A stretch of DNA of 64,000 nucleotides from Nothophaeocryptopus gaeumannii. Its lineage: Eukaryota; Ascomycota; Dothideomycetes; Mycosphaerellales; Mycosphaerellaceae. Position numbers and translations under genes: made by a program. Shown here in pieces: positions 22,441 to 33,912 of the stretch. The first letter of the stretch is position 1. Each line of letters opens with the position of its first letter. The notes under the pieces are model-generated. The model ran no database searches, was not told the origin of the DNA, and worked only from the letters and a program-made list of their open reading frames with translations. The DNA lies in assembly GCA_031771865.1 (NCBI GenBank), contig JASISA010000019.1, positions 682,001 to 746,000 on the forward strand. Direction: 5' to 3'.

Positions 22441-23486
22441 GGTTCTCATGAGAACGAAATCCGGCCGTGGTGAGCCATTTGGGCACGGCGGGTCCGCGAA
22501 ACTCCGGGGACATGATTCAGTCGTCGCTTTTGAAAGCCAGTCCAGCGTATTGAACATCACATTTCCAGCCAAATGGCACTCTGTTTTCCTAACGGCATAC
22601 GCCGTACGCAGTTTCTGCTGACTACGGATCAGTCATAGAGCCGGCGACCGACGTCCCGCGAGGTGCCGAAGTCGAAATGGTGTGACTCTAAATAGGCTCA
22701 GCCCCGAGCAAGTACGCGCCCTCGCATTCAGGCCTGACCAGTCGTTCGCCGGAGTTTGATCCGAGAAGGGGTCCCGAGGAGTGCAGGCATCGCTTGTGAT
22801 GATGCTCTGGTGCAGGTCAGAACAAGAAGAATTTCAGCCACTGTAAGTCTTCCACCTTGGTCTTTGACGCAGAAGTGATCTGTTGAACAAGGTGTCGAGA
22901 AAGAGGAAAAAAAGCAAATGAGGACAAGAGTTGTTAAGAGATTTCGATTTCTGCTTGGAAGGAGCCAAGTGGCCGCAGTAGAAACGGAGCGGGTGGATTG
23001 AGTTCAGGAGCTCCCGTCGGCTAGTGAGCATGCGAGATGCCGATGTGAATGTCGTCCGTCGCACTTCCGGGGAAAGGGAAAGCGAAGAGTAGTCCCAATG
23101 AGTACATAGACATAGGCAGGAGCATATCGCGTTGGACCAAAAGGCGATTAGATGTCTTCCAGGTTCCTTGACATGCTCTTGACACCAGGCCATAGGAGGT
23201 AGCTTCTGCTGGTCTTGAAGTGGTTCCACTTTTCGCATCTTCTCCAGACTCGGGCCAGCGCTTCTTAGGACTCTGAGAGATCTGAGAGATTGCCTGTTGG
23301 ACAATTTAGACTTTCTACCGACGCATCAAACATCGCGTGAAAGCAAACGACACCCTGCGCGCATGCCCACCTACTACTCTACCTGACCTCCACTCCACCG
23401 CCACGAGGCTCTACGCCTCCATCATCGAACGACGCGACTCCCCTACCCCTTTTCGGCGGCCATACACAACCATTGACAACACCGCC
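22441..23486. other. intergenic region
   Basis: About 1 kb. A 156-codon minus-strand frame at 22834-23304 has no recognisable features and is not supported as a gene. Confidence 0.35.
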
Positions 23487-24105
23487 ATGGACTTTTCCGA
23501 CTCCGCCACGCAGTATACCGCCGGCGTCTCTGTACTCCTTATCCTCGCCGCCTTCCTCTTAGGCAAACCCACAGGCTTCGTCAAATGGCTTCAGAAGAAG
23601 AACTACCAATATGAAGTCACATTCGCATTGTACATGCTTACGCCAACGGAGAAGTTCATCTTCAGTACGTCCAGCCAACCCCCCCTATTCCCAACATCGA
23701 CCCAATGGCCTCAGTAATGACGCCCTGAACCCAGTGCTAATGCGATGCTTCTTGATAGACTCCGTCCTCTTCCTAACCCTCTCCATGTTCGCCCTCGCCT
23801 CCATCGTCTACCTGCCCGACCACATCCTCACCATGTCCCGCCGAACATACTACTACTTCGCCGGCGACAACGCAGCCCTCATGGCCAGCTCACGAAACGC
23901 TTGCTCAACACTCTACGGCTCCGCGACACGAGCAGGAGACGCGGTTCTGGAGGCAGCTACTGGCTGGGCACATACCGCGTACCAGGCCGCGATTGGCGGG
24001 GCAACCAGTAATGCTACGGCAGCTGTAGCGGGTGTTGAGAAGGTGCAAGAAGTTGCGACGCAGGCTGCGGAGGGGGTCGCGCAGACGATCGTGGGAGCTC
24101 ATTAA
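23487..24105 (+). CDS. serine palmitoyltransferase small-subunit-like protein
   Basis: Probably a small activating subunit of serine palmitoyltransferase, the first enzyme of sphingolipid synthesis, in the ER membrane. Exons 23487-23664 and 23759-24105 with a 94 bp phase-1 intron (GTACGT...TAG) give 174 aa. Splicing joins TPTEKFIF to NSVLFLTLSMF. The block KKNYQYEVTFALYMLTPTEK, then IFNS and a hydrophobic helix ending in YLPDHIL, matches the SPT small-subunit pattern (PF11779; human SPTSSA has YYQYLLVTALYML and MPQHIM). An upstream hydrophobic helix (residues 11-28) and an Ala-rich helical tail of about 85 residues extend the usual short length. The ATG at 23487 has an ACCGCC-type context; the longer upstream frame lacks an ATG. 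Confidence 0.72.
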
Positions 24106-24710
24106 GTGTGTTAATTAAGACATTGGAGGTATTATCAGAAGCGAGGTGTTTCGGCGTTTTAACAACTACTGTAAGATGGGAACAAGGTTGGGAGAAGCAC
24201 ACCAAAAGCAAGACGACAATCTACTCGATTTCGAAAAAGGGAGGAAGGGAAAAGAAAAGGCACGATGGTCGCCGTGCGGGATGAGTAGCGCGACTTACAC
24301 AGGAGCTACGACTTCGATAATCGCGATCAAATTCCATGATTGTGTGAATATAGTAAACCGAAGCGCCTCGATTTGGAAGGCTACAGGATACCGAATACGC
24401 GTCGTTTCGCAGAAAATGATAAACAATTGATACTACCTGCTATGCAAGCCTCAGAGAGCAAGTCCCAAGATTAACCGCGTGCCGCTGAGAAAAACCTGCC
24501 AAAGGTGATTCAAGCAACAACATTATCCAAGCGGCCTTGGGAAGTTAAGAAAATGTTGCAGAGATACAACAGGAGACGCTGACAGAACAGTACTTGCACG
24601 ACTCCACCACTCGTACGTACGCACCGTCCAAATTACATCAAAGGCATTGCAATTACTAGGGAAGGCCTTCAGAGGTCTTTCTATAAGTATGCATTTCAGC
24701 TCTTAGACTC
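24106..24710. other. convergent 3' intergenic region
   Basis: A 605 bp spacer between the 3' ends of the SPT small-subunit-like gene and CRT10. No gene is seen. Confidence 0.4.
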
Positions 24711-26799
24711 CTAAACTACAAGCCCCTCAACATCAACCCCCGAATCCCTCGCCCTACGCCTCTTAATCTCATAACTCAACACCGAATGATCAGCATACAT
24801 CAACATCAACCTCCACCTCTTCTGCTCGTCCGGCAAATTTTCCGTTCCCTGAATCGGACCCATAGCAACCCCATGCAAGGGCGCAAAAGGCCTCTGAAGC
24901 GCTTCTTCCTGATGGGCATAGGGCAAGACCCTCTCGATGCGCATAGCGTACTTTGTGCTGCGTTCGTTCACGGGAGTGGGGTCCGGGATCTCAGGTGGAT
25001 AGCGGATGTGTTTGCGGATTTTTGATAAGGAGAGAACGAGCGCACGGCCTTTCTGCGATGCGAGGATTACTATGCCGAGGGTGGGGATGTAGGCGTTCAT
25101 GTTGAGACGTTCGTAGATGTTCAGCCAGGCGAATTCACCAGGGACGAGTTGATGCAAGGCATTAGTGAACCCAATAGTTGGCGGCGCAAAAGGAGTCCGC
25201 CCATGCTCAAGTTTCTTGTCGGATGGTTGAAGGAGGTAGACATTCCGGACACTGGTATGCAAGATAGGACAGTGCAGGTCTCCGCAGACGAGACCATCGT
25301 TGTCGAAAGCTCTTGGGTCGTTGCCGTGGATTCTGCGTCCGTCGTACAAGGCGCTGAAGGAAGGGGAGTCCTCTGTGCCTTCATCGTCGAGGTCGAGCTC
25401 GGCATGGTAGGTTGATTCCCCTGAGTCAGAGTCGACCTCTTCCGCGTACAGCGGGTCATCGCCTTCGGTAGCTGTGGAGAGGAGCTCGCTCTCGTCTTCC
25501 TCGCCTTCTGCAAGCACTTCGGCTAGGACTTCTTCGTAGTCGCGTTGTACATCTTCTGGGACAGGTTGGGGTGAGCTAGATGGAGCGGCTTCCGACTGTG
25601 AGTTGCTACTAGGGCTGGTAACCGCTGAACGCCTACCGCTACTCTGTCTTTTTCGCTTCTTAGGGAGAGAGAACTTGCTTGAGCAGTCGGGTACGTGCGA
25701 TATGGTCGCGCCAATGTCCCAGACTCCTCGGTTATTCTTGAGTCCGGGCAAGCTCTCACCTTCTTCCAGTCCAAGCGCCGAATGCACACTACGCTCCGAG
25801 ACGAAGGATCTTCTGTCTAGGAACATAATCGCCCAGCCGGAATTGAATCGGTCGTGAGAGTTGAGATAGCTTGAAGCTCTTCCAAAACGGAAAGTTTGGG
25901 CTGCCTGCATGGTTTCCAGCGATATGGCGCGGCAGAAGCCGCCGATGTCTGTGGTGAGTAGCCATTGGCCTTCTGGATCGTCTCCTGTATTGCAGAATGA
26001 GATGTATGGGATGTTGGACGTTCCGTTGATCACCGTCTCAGTGACATCCATAACACGGTCTGTCAAAGGCGGCTGATTGCTGTCTTCAGGGTCTCCAGGC
26101 TGCGTCGCACTGCTGTCAGCTTCAGGAGTGGTAGCATCTTCCTCATCTGCATCGACCAATCCAAACTTGAAGATGGTGATGTTGTGCGTGTTTGCGCTCA
26201 CAGCTATGATGCGAGCTTGTGAGTGAATCGCAAGTCCCCACGCGCTCTTTCCTACGTTGCTTTGAAAGATCGGCTTGACCTCATCACCCACCTTACCGAT
26301 GCTGCTGCCACGCTCGGCTCGCCTCTCGATCGCTTGGACAATGTGTCGCACGAGGAAGGCGTCCACATCACCGTCGTCTCGCACTGCAGCAACAACCTCT
26401 TCGTTGCCGAGACACTGTACGACCAAGTAGTTGATTGCGTGCGGGTGCCGCGGATCCAGATGTCCTTGGAGGCCAGGCCTTGACGGCTGCGAGGGAACAA
26501 TAAGAGCTGGCTGCGGCGGCAGTGCCTGCGTGGGAAATTGTGGCACATAGACGTATATCTTGTCGCTATAGGCGATAAAGTAGAGATTGTGGGCTTGCGA
26601 GAGACCAGTCTTCCCAATGGTCAGTCTCGCTAGAATAGCACAGCTTCAGCAAAGTCGCACATACCAGATTGCACCGCCATTGAGCAATCGGAGGCCAGTT
26701 CTCATAGTCATTGCTGCGACTGCGCTTGCCAAAGCGACCCTCGTAAGTCTGTACACCCGTGGCGATGATGGATGCTTCCTCGAAGCTGCGCTTGGCCAT
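24711..26799 (-). CDS. CRT10: CRT10 family protein
   Basis: Related to yeast Crt10, which influences expression of ribonucleotide reductase genes. Exons 26799-26665 and 26609-24711 with a 55 bp phase-0 intron (GTATGT...CTGAC...AAG) give 677 aa. The junction links WPPIAQWRCNL to TGLSQAHNLYFIAYSDKIYV, giving the beta-propeller-like start of this family. Internal marks are SAWGLAIHSQARIIAVSANTH, a basic KKRKRQSSGRRS stretch that may be a nuclear signal, an acidic middle (about 375-445) and a C-terminal block from RIERVLPYAH to LMLMYADHSVLSYEI. It is shorter than the yeast protein, as is usual in filamentous fungi to my knowledge. The biochemical function is unresolved. Confidence 0.82.
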
Positions 26800-28300
26800 G
26801 ACGCTGCACGAATGTGGAGATGGAAGATGGAGAAACTCGTGCAGAGTGCAGAAGCCGTCACAAGTACTGTAGGTCTCAGTTGGCGCCGAGCGCGGTATCG
26901 AAGTGTGCTACAGCATGCGTGTGCATGTATGAGTCGTGCGGTGCTTTTGGCAGTGGAGGCCTGTGGCTGTGATCCATTCGTCGGGTTGCTGCCATTTCGG
27001 CGGAGGGATAATCTTTCTTCCGCCATGCGCTTGGATGCCTGGCCTGTGCAGCGCCCTCAATCTCTCGTTCTCCCTTTCCGATTCCACCTCACGTTCTCGT
27101 CTTCCTGAAAGCGACACACAATGATCCAAACGGACGGCCGTCGCCCTCATTCACGCACCTCGTCGACAGGGACCCCGGACCGGACACGCCACCGGTATCG
27201 ACCACGCGGCGCAGCCTCCTAGGAGAGTTCGGCGAAACAAAGACGGACAATAGCTGTCGTTCTGTCGAGATCAGCCCGCGCAGACGTCGTGTAACGCTCT
27301 GCTTCTGCTCCTGAATGGCCGACACCACGCCTAGCAGCTACGCCTGCAATAGTGGCCCGCAATGCACTGCGAGGCGCACTCATCACCGTCACACGACTCC
27401 CACGGTCGCATTGCCACGGCCGTCGACGGCGGATGCACACGTAACAGCTCCCCAAGCAGGCTTGAAGCAGCAGCAGCTTCAATCTAGAAGTAAGCCAAGT
27501 CGCTGGCTCGCTGCGGGACTTGCGCGTCGCCGCCCGCCGCCCGCCTCGTCTACGGGCATGGAACTCAAGTGCCGGCGGAACTGACCTCTGCTCGAGCCAA
27601 GCGGCTCTCGAGTCTTCATCTCACGAGCCTGTTCGCATCGTTTGCCGCATCGCCGCCAGACCTCCATTCCGTCATCGTATCCATCTGCCCTTCGACTCTG
27701 TGCGACACTCCGATGCACGCCCACCGCGTCTAGGTAAGAACACCTCTCCTGGTCACTTTCTTATGCACTTGCTTGCAGGCCCTGCGCATTCATCCCGCGC
27801 GCCATTCCACCCTTGGTATCCGCTTTCCTCCAATATAATTGTACGACTTTCCTGCGGTACAACCAACCATTTTTCACCATTTTCATTGTTAAGCGAATCT
27901 CAGCCCCAGCACCACTGTCCCACTGTACAGCACCCACACTACGTTGACTCCGGCTTATACTGCGGCTATCGAAGAGACAGCCGACGTGTCAAGGATCGCT
28001 TCAGTTCTGGGTCACATCAGGCGATCTCAGTGGTCGTCTACACGGCTTGACACTTCCTACGATCCTGCTTCTTCGTATCCTAGCACATCTTTAGATCCTG
28101 CAAACCACCTAAACAGGACTATACACGTCTTCCGTGTCACACAGTTTATTGCGCATATAGCCGGCTCGCAACGGACTAGAGTTGCTCCCCATGATTGCGC
28201 AGGAATCGGAGCCTCGATATTACTCCCCGGTGCAAGCGTCAGGGACAGACTTAAAGGACGCCTACGGATCGGTTTCAACTCCTGTCTGCTCCTTTCTACC
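26800..28300. other. divergent intergenic region
   Basis: A 1.5 kb region between the CRT10 start and the next plus-strand gene. The open frame of the downstream gene continues upstream to about 27944 without an ATG, so part of this is probably transcribed leader or an unrecognised exon. No other gene is supported. Confidence 0.35.
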
Positions 28301-28963
28301 ATGAAGGACACCACTCGGACATCTGAAACTGAAAGCAAGGCATCATCAGTCCGGAACTGGCTTGTTGATATACCATCTCCATACCTAGGAAGCACAGCAT
28401 CGACGGTACCTCGACCATCTGTCTATCACGCAAATACCAGCCAACCTTGTACAATGGCCCGTTCCTCAGAGAAAAGCTTGGCCACTCTATCCAGCTCAGG
28501 CACGATTGTGTTCTTCACGCCTGCCATCACACCAGCCGGGACGGGTAAGGCGGCCAATAAAACAACACAGAACATCGATCCGTTCGAGATTCTCGGCCGT
28601 GCCTTGAGCCGTCATCACAAGCGCGTTCGGCACGTGCCATATGTGCCGAAGGTCGGTTTCACGGAGACACACGATGCCTTTCTCAGTCAGGCAGACGCAG
28701 TCGTGGTCGTCATCTGCGAGCCCCAGAGCTCCAAGCATGAGTCACTCGGCAGTCAGATCGAATTCGCTGAGGGTGCGAATGACGCCTTGAAAGAAAGCAT
28801 GGGGGTACGAGTAAAGTACCCTGTGGTATTGATCCAATGTGGTAACTCCGATGGCAACTTTTGGCCGGACAACTCCGCTTTCGAGACTGTGCTCAAATGC
28901 AAGTCATACGATGTCGATACCGCACAGCTTGTTGCTCGCAAGCTGTTTGAAAGCAAGAAGTAG
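28301..28963 (+). CDS. uncharacterised protein, possibly related to the C-terminal part of fungal GH3 N-acetylglucosaminidases
   Basis: An intronless frame; the ATG at 28301 (context ACCATGA) gives 220 aa, and an alternative ATG at 28454 (ACAATGG) gives 169 aa. After about 75 polar residues there is an alternating strand-helix pattern: GTIVFFTPAITPAG, DPFEILGRALSRHHKRVRHVPY, an acidic linker, ADAVVVVICEP, a helix and YPVVLIQCGNS. It resembles the non-catalytic region after the (alpha/beta)8 barrel in some fungal GH3 beta-N-acetylglucosaminidases. That resemblance is from memory and is weak. No catalytic GH3 barrel or GNAT domain is present nearby, so enzymatic activity is not claimed. Confidence 0.6.
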   Translation: MKDTTRTSETESKASSVRNWLVDIPSPYLGSTASTVPRPSVYHANTSQPCTMARSSEKSLATLSSSGTIVFFTPAITPAGTGKAANKTTQNIDPFEILGRALSRHHKRVRHVPYVPKVGFTETHDAFLSQADAVVVVICEPQSSKHESLGSQIEFAEGANDALKESMGVRVKYPVVLIQCGNSDGNFWPDNSAFETVLKCKSYDVDTAQLVARKLFESKK

Positions 28964-29597
28964 ACGGTCACCGACTACTCGGGGTTTGTGGTCATCATTA
29001 TCCATGTATCATCGAACATCTACCATGCTTGATTGGAGTTAAGGCGGCTATGAGCACAACGCTCGAACGACAATGAGCTGAGCGAGCGAGCGTGCTTTTG
29101 TACTTGGATCCATGGACATATAATATTCAACTGTATCTTCATAGGAGGACGACTGCTTGCTTTTGCGGTGGTATGAGTGTTTAGGAGATACCCATGGGTT
29201 GCTCATTGGCGCCTAGCACGTCACATTCGTCGGAGAGAGGTCTTCTTCGGTGCTTTCGGTACATAGGTGTATGTAGAATGCCGCCATATTTACTTACTGT
29301 TCTTGACGATGCAGATCTTGACAAAAGTTACTGCCGTGATTCCAACCGAAAGTAGCACGTGCCTGTGAACTTTGAACAAAACCAGTGGGGTCCAAGCTCC
29401 AGTCGGCCTCAGGCCGAGGATCGGTACGAGACCACTTCCGACTGCAGGGGATCGCATCTCCGTCGAAAAAGTTCCCATTGCTTGCGTCTTTCGATTCTGC
29501 GCCTGTGTGACTGCAAAACTTGCTGGACTATTTCCGTCGCATCTGGAATTATCTCTACTCGACATTCTCCAGCAAGTCGCAGTTTCGCAACATCAAC
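28964..29597. other. intergenic region upstream of GGC1
   Basis: A 634 bp stretch holding the 3' UTR of the upstream gene and the promoter and leader of the carrier gene. No gene is seen. Confidence 0.4.
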
Positions 29598-30578
29598 ATG
29601 TCGCCCTCAATTTCTGCGCCCAAGAGCGGCGCTGGCCAAGTCGAGAGAGAGTCCGGCTATGCAAGAGTCCTGGGAGCAGGTATACAAAATTGCTGCGCTG
29701 AATATGACGAATATTCGATCTAATCGATGACTAAAGGCTCCGCTGGTATCGCCGAACTCATCGTCTTCCACCCCGTCGACACGATCGCAAAGCGTCTCAT
29801 GTCCAACCAAACCAAAATCGCCGGAGCCAGCCAACTCAACGAAGTTATCTTCCGCAAGCACGCCGCCGAGCCATTTGTCCGACGATTCTTCACCCTCTTC
29901 CCCGGTCTCGGATACGCCGCCGTATACAAGGTCCTGCAAAGAGTGTACAAATACGGTGGTCAACCTTTCGTGCGCGATTATCTGGCCCAACACCATGGAG
30001 ACTCCTTCGACCGCGCATTCGGAAAGGGCAATGGCAAGGCGATTATGCACGCAACGGCAGGTTCACTGATCGGAATTGGAGAGATCGTGCTTCTCCCGCT
30101 GGACGTATTGAAGATCAAGAGACAGACAAACCCAGAGGCATTCCGTGGCCGCGGTGTCATGAAAATCGTCGCAGATGAGGGTTTTAGCTTATACCGAGGA
30201 TGGGGATGGACAGCCGCACGAAACGCACCCGGATCTTTCGCGCTCTTCGGTGGTTCCGCTGCTGCGAAGCAATACCTCTTCAAGCTGGACAACTACAATT
30301 CGGCAACATGGTTCCAGAATTTCGTCGCTTCGATTGCCGGTTCAAGCGCATCGCTTATCGTCTCCGCGCCTCTGGATGTCGTCAAGACTCGTATACAAAA
30401 CCAGAACTTTGAGGTGAAGCAGTCCGGTGTCAAGATTATCGCGGATATGGCACGCACTGAGGGACCTACTGCTTTCTTCAAGGGGCTGGTGCCGAAGCTG
30501 CTCATGACCGGACCTAAGCTGACTTTCTCCTTCTGGCTTGCGCAAACGTTGATCCCAGCCTTCAACAAGCTCATGTAA
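29598..30578 (+). CDS. GGC1: mitochondrial GTP/GDP carrier
   Basis: Inner-membrane carrier that exchanges GTP and GDP and supports mitochondrial iron and nucleotide balance in yeast. Exons 29598-29679 and 29737-30578, with a 57 bp phase-1 intron (GTATAC...GACTAA...AAG), give 307 aa. The product follows yeast Ggc1/Yhm1 closely: ELIVFHPVDTIAKRLMSNQ, TLFPGLGYAAVYKVLQRVYK, GEIVLLPLDVLKIKRQTNPE, GWGWTAARNAPGSFALFGG and SAPLDVVKTRIQNQNF. These hold the carrier signature PxD/PLD motifs in all three repeats. The short N-terminus lacks a presequence, as is normal for this family. The donor GTATAC is slightly off consensus, but the junction LGAG-SAGIAE fits the family. Confidence 0.96.
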
Positions 30579-31157
30579 GGCGCGTAATGGCAAAGACGGC
30601 GTTCGGCGCAACTAAAAGGAATTGGAAATCAGTGTAAAAGCAAGCGCGAGGCGTTGTATTAGGCAAGACGCACCGTATCCTTGCGCCGGCTTCAGGGTCG
30701 TGGTAGCAGTATGCGTGTGCGATGTATGTACATAGGATGCCGAGGAAAGATATTCAGCAGGAGGAAGACTCCGTGACTACAGCGCATATGATTGATCTCC
30801 GTCGACCAAAGGGAACTATGCGCTCAGCAGCGTAGGTCGACCTTCGATCCCACTGGCTTGGAGCGATTTGTCTTTCACTGCAAGGATGATTGCTCAATGT
30901 GATACCAAAAACCTCTCACCTCACTCATATAGTAGACCTAGGTTGTTGAAGCAGGCACAAGATTCAGAACCATGCTCACCAACAAGTCTTCAACACTGCG
31001 GATATGACTTTTCATTTCAGCATGGCTAATGACGTGTTATACGTTATTTTACAGTGAAAGCACCTTAGAGCGCTTCGACGCGAAGGTGAAAGAGCTGCAA
31101 TGAACGCATTATCGGCCGAGAATTCCCAAGGTCGTTGATATGCGTAACGGTCGTTTA
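30579..31157. other. convergent 3' intergenic region
   Basis: A 579 bp spacer between GGC1 and the minus-strand repeat-protein gene. No gene is seen. Confidence 0.4.
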
Positions 31158-32441
31158 TCAATGCTTCTCCCCTTTTCCCTTTCCCTTATGCCACTTTCCC
31201 TTTCTTCTCCGTGAACCTTTTCCCCTCGATGAATCTTGCCCAATTGCCTCTTTCCCCTCACTCGACACCTGCTCTGCGACCGACGCCTGCTCTCCAGGTG
31301 GACCGTCTCCCTGAAGTGGATCCATCGCCTCAGATAAATCTTGTGCTCCCTCCTTCCGGTTTCCCTTATACCACTTTCCGGTTTTTCTTCGTGAGCCTCG
31401 TCCCTTTGATGGATCTTGCCGTGTTCTGCCCTTCTCCTCACTCGACACTTGCTCTGCAACCGGCGCCTGCTCTTCCCGTGGACCATTTTCCTGCAATGCA
31501 TCTGATGCCTCAGATATATCTTGTGCCCTTCCCTTCCCTTCACCCTTCCACGGTGCTGGCTCTGGCGGCGACAACTGCTCCCCCTTTGGACCCTCTCCCT
31601 GAAACGGATCTGATGCCTCAAATGAATGGTTCACTCCAAGAGGCTTTGTTCTCACAAATGGATCTCTCTTCGGAATTATCGCGTTCCTGACAATCGTCAC
31701 CTCATACTTGATCCTCCAGTCCGCGTAGCGACGCATGACGGGCAATACCCGCATTTCGAAGTGAATCGCCGCTTCTATGGTCCACTTCGCGATACTGATC
31801 AGCACATCGCACTCCCGCAAGACGCTCAGATGTTGACTTCCTTCTTTGATTCGAAGTTCCTCCATTGGATCTGGTCTCGGCCAATCGCCAACCTGTCTGT
31901 GCGTTTTTCCGACTGCCTTCACGAGGGTTTGTAGCGTCAGCTTTTCCAAGTGTAGGTAGATGCTTCTGGTTATGGGGCCTCTGGTAGGGCCGTAGTCGGG
32001 TTCGTACGTCGTCCACATCTCCAAGGGATATGGGTAGCATGTGATTTGGTCGTTGATGAGCTCGGGAAATTGACACGGGGCATTGGCGCTCGCTGGGAAG
32101 GGACTGGAAGGCCTTAGCTCGAGAGCATTTGAGAGGGATGAAAGGTGGACTCACATGGGGCAAGCAGGCTTTGCTACATGGCCTGGTGGACGTATGGCAT
32201 AAGTCTTGTCTCCAGGCAACGACCAAAGTCTCAGAGGTGGGGCGGTGATCACAGGTTCTGTGTTCTCTTTCGGTTCATCACGCGCGAATTCTTCTGCTAT
32301 TGGCAGGGCGATGGAGGAATCGTCATGAAGCCGGCTCAGACCGCCTTGCGTAGGATCGCGAGCTACCTGCCGAATGTTTTCGTTGCCGTCTACCTGCATG
32401 AGATCGGGGTGTGGAGGCAGCCAGGGAGGCAATTGGGGCAT
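31158..32441 (-). CDS. uncharacterised protein with 60-residue tandem repeats and basic C-terminus
   Basis: Exons 32441-32155 and 32088-31158 with a 66 bp phase-2 intron (GTGAGT donor, acceptor GAG) give 405 aa; another AG 4 bp upstream would break the frame. The middle (about residues 96-210) is globular-looking, with CYPYPLEMWTTYEPDYGP, a helix at LHLEKLTLQTLVKAVGK and CDVLISIAKWTIEAAI. From about residue 235 come two full repeats and one partial, each with SEA-D-LQ--GP--EQ, a VAEQVSSE block and a GSRR--GKW-KG end, closing in a Lys/Gly-rich tail. I recognise no family. The same frame continues upstream, behind a single TAG at 32460-32462, into 60 codons that begin with an ATG at 32642, so the gene may once have been longer. 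Confidence 0.6.
31181..31660. repeat. 180 bp tandem repeat inside the repeat-protein gene
   Basis: Near-identical segments recur 180 bp apart: ttcccttatgccactttcc at 31181 and ttcccttataccactttcc at 31361, and cagataaatcttgtg at 31331 and cagatatatcttgtg at 31511. A third copy is shortened: tctgatgcctca recurs at 31501 and 31609, 108 bp apart. All spacings are multiples of three, so the coding frame is kept. Confidence 0.85.
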
Positions 32442-32442
32442 A

Positions 32443-33912
32443 TCGCCACCATCGTGTCTCTAACCGCACGGTTGCCCTAATAAGTGCGTCCCGTCCATGT
32501 TTGCTGGCTCGGAAGATGCGTCTGATAAGTCTGCGTCTGGCGGTTCTGGGGTATTCTGCTCGCTGCTGTCTCGATCTTTGCTGGTGAGGCGGTCGATGGA
32601 TCTCTGGGATAATTTCTCCATACGATCCTTAAACTTGCCCATGCTGATGATGTTGAGAATATTGTGTGATGTGAAGAGATAAGAAGAGATGGTAGAAGCT
32701 AGAAGGCCTGAACGCAGCGAGGAAGCAGGATGCATCTCATTGTAGAGAGCCCTTTCCCTTGTCCAGCTTACCTGCTGTTTGTCATCAATCGTGCATTGGG
32801 AAGGCGCCCGCTCGCAGGTTCGTTAGAATTTGGGACGCGGCCTCTCATCAGAAAGAATGCCATCTCAGCACGCGAACGCAATTGATCGTCTCCACTGTAG
32901 CTTCGTTATGCCCAATTGGTCGATCTCATCAAGGACCCTAATCACAGTAATGAATGTTTGAAGTGTACAATTGATGTCGAAGCCCACGCGAACGTGCCTC
33001 GCAACTCGGAAGGAGCTTGTCAAAAAAGCGGCAGCGACCCACATCTGCCGGAAGCTTCCAACAGCGGATCTGCTTCTTTTGATCCCCGCTGGTTGAAAGA
33101 CAGTTCACCAGCATCCCGATACCATGGACCTTCTGAAATAGACGACATGTCCAAGGACCGTCCATCAGGAGATGTCGAGTCGCTTCCTTTGCACATTGGC
33201 CGTACTCTAGTGCTGACTAGTGGGAGTACGCGCAAGTGCGAGTCCGCTGAAGTTACGCACCTTGACTCGAGGCTATGTCAAGGACATACCCTGGCACAGT
33301 AGTTGACAAGACATACCGGCTCTACTTATTACACTTCACGCTACGTCTCGACCATGGGCTTGGATACAGCGATAATGATGATGACTACGCCCGGAAACTG
33401 GAACACAGATGCAGTGGCCGTTTCGGGAAATCCCCCTTTTGCACCTCGTCCCCACCCTGTCATCGCCTGATCAAAGGGTGAGGCACGCAAGCGGACGGGG
33501 GCTATCATCACGTTGACGTCCCCGTGCGAGCGCTGCCGCATGCTCGTCGATTGTTACTTACCTACTCTGCTCAGGTCATGAGATAATCCGCTGAGGAATG
33601 CCGAACTACCCGACCTGGAATAGCTCCGAACTTTCGGGCGATGGTACAGCAGAGCAATGGACAAACTTGCCTCTCGATCGCAATCCTTGTGCCGTGGCAT
33701 CCACTGTCATCCAAGAGCCAGCTTTATCAAGCACATGATACAACCAGTTTGCGTGGACGGTTCACGATATCGCATCTCGCCTTTGTCATGCGCTTACAGC
33801 AGCATGGAAGAGTGGATCTGGGTCTGGCATATATCATCAGAGAGATAATTTTCGATTAGACCCAGCAGAATAGACTCGTTTCTTCGAAACTGCCAACAGA
33901 CCTGAATCAGCA
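32443..33912. other. intergenic region with a possible lost first exon
   Basis: The minus-strand ATG at 32642 opens a 60-codon frame (MGKFKDRMEKLSQRSIDRL..., acidic afterwards) ending at TAG 32460-32462, in phase with the repeat-protein gene. The rest, to 33912, has no supported gene. Confidence 0.35.
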
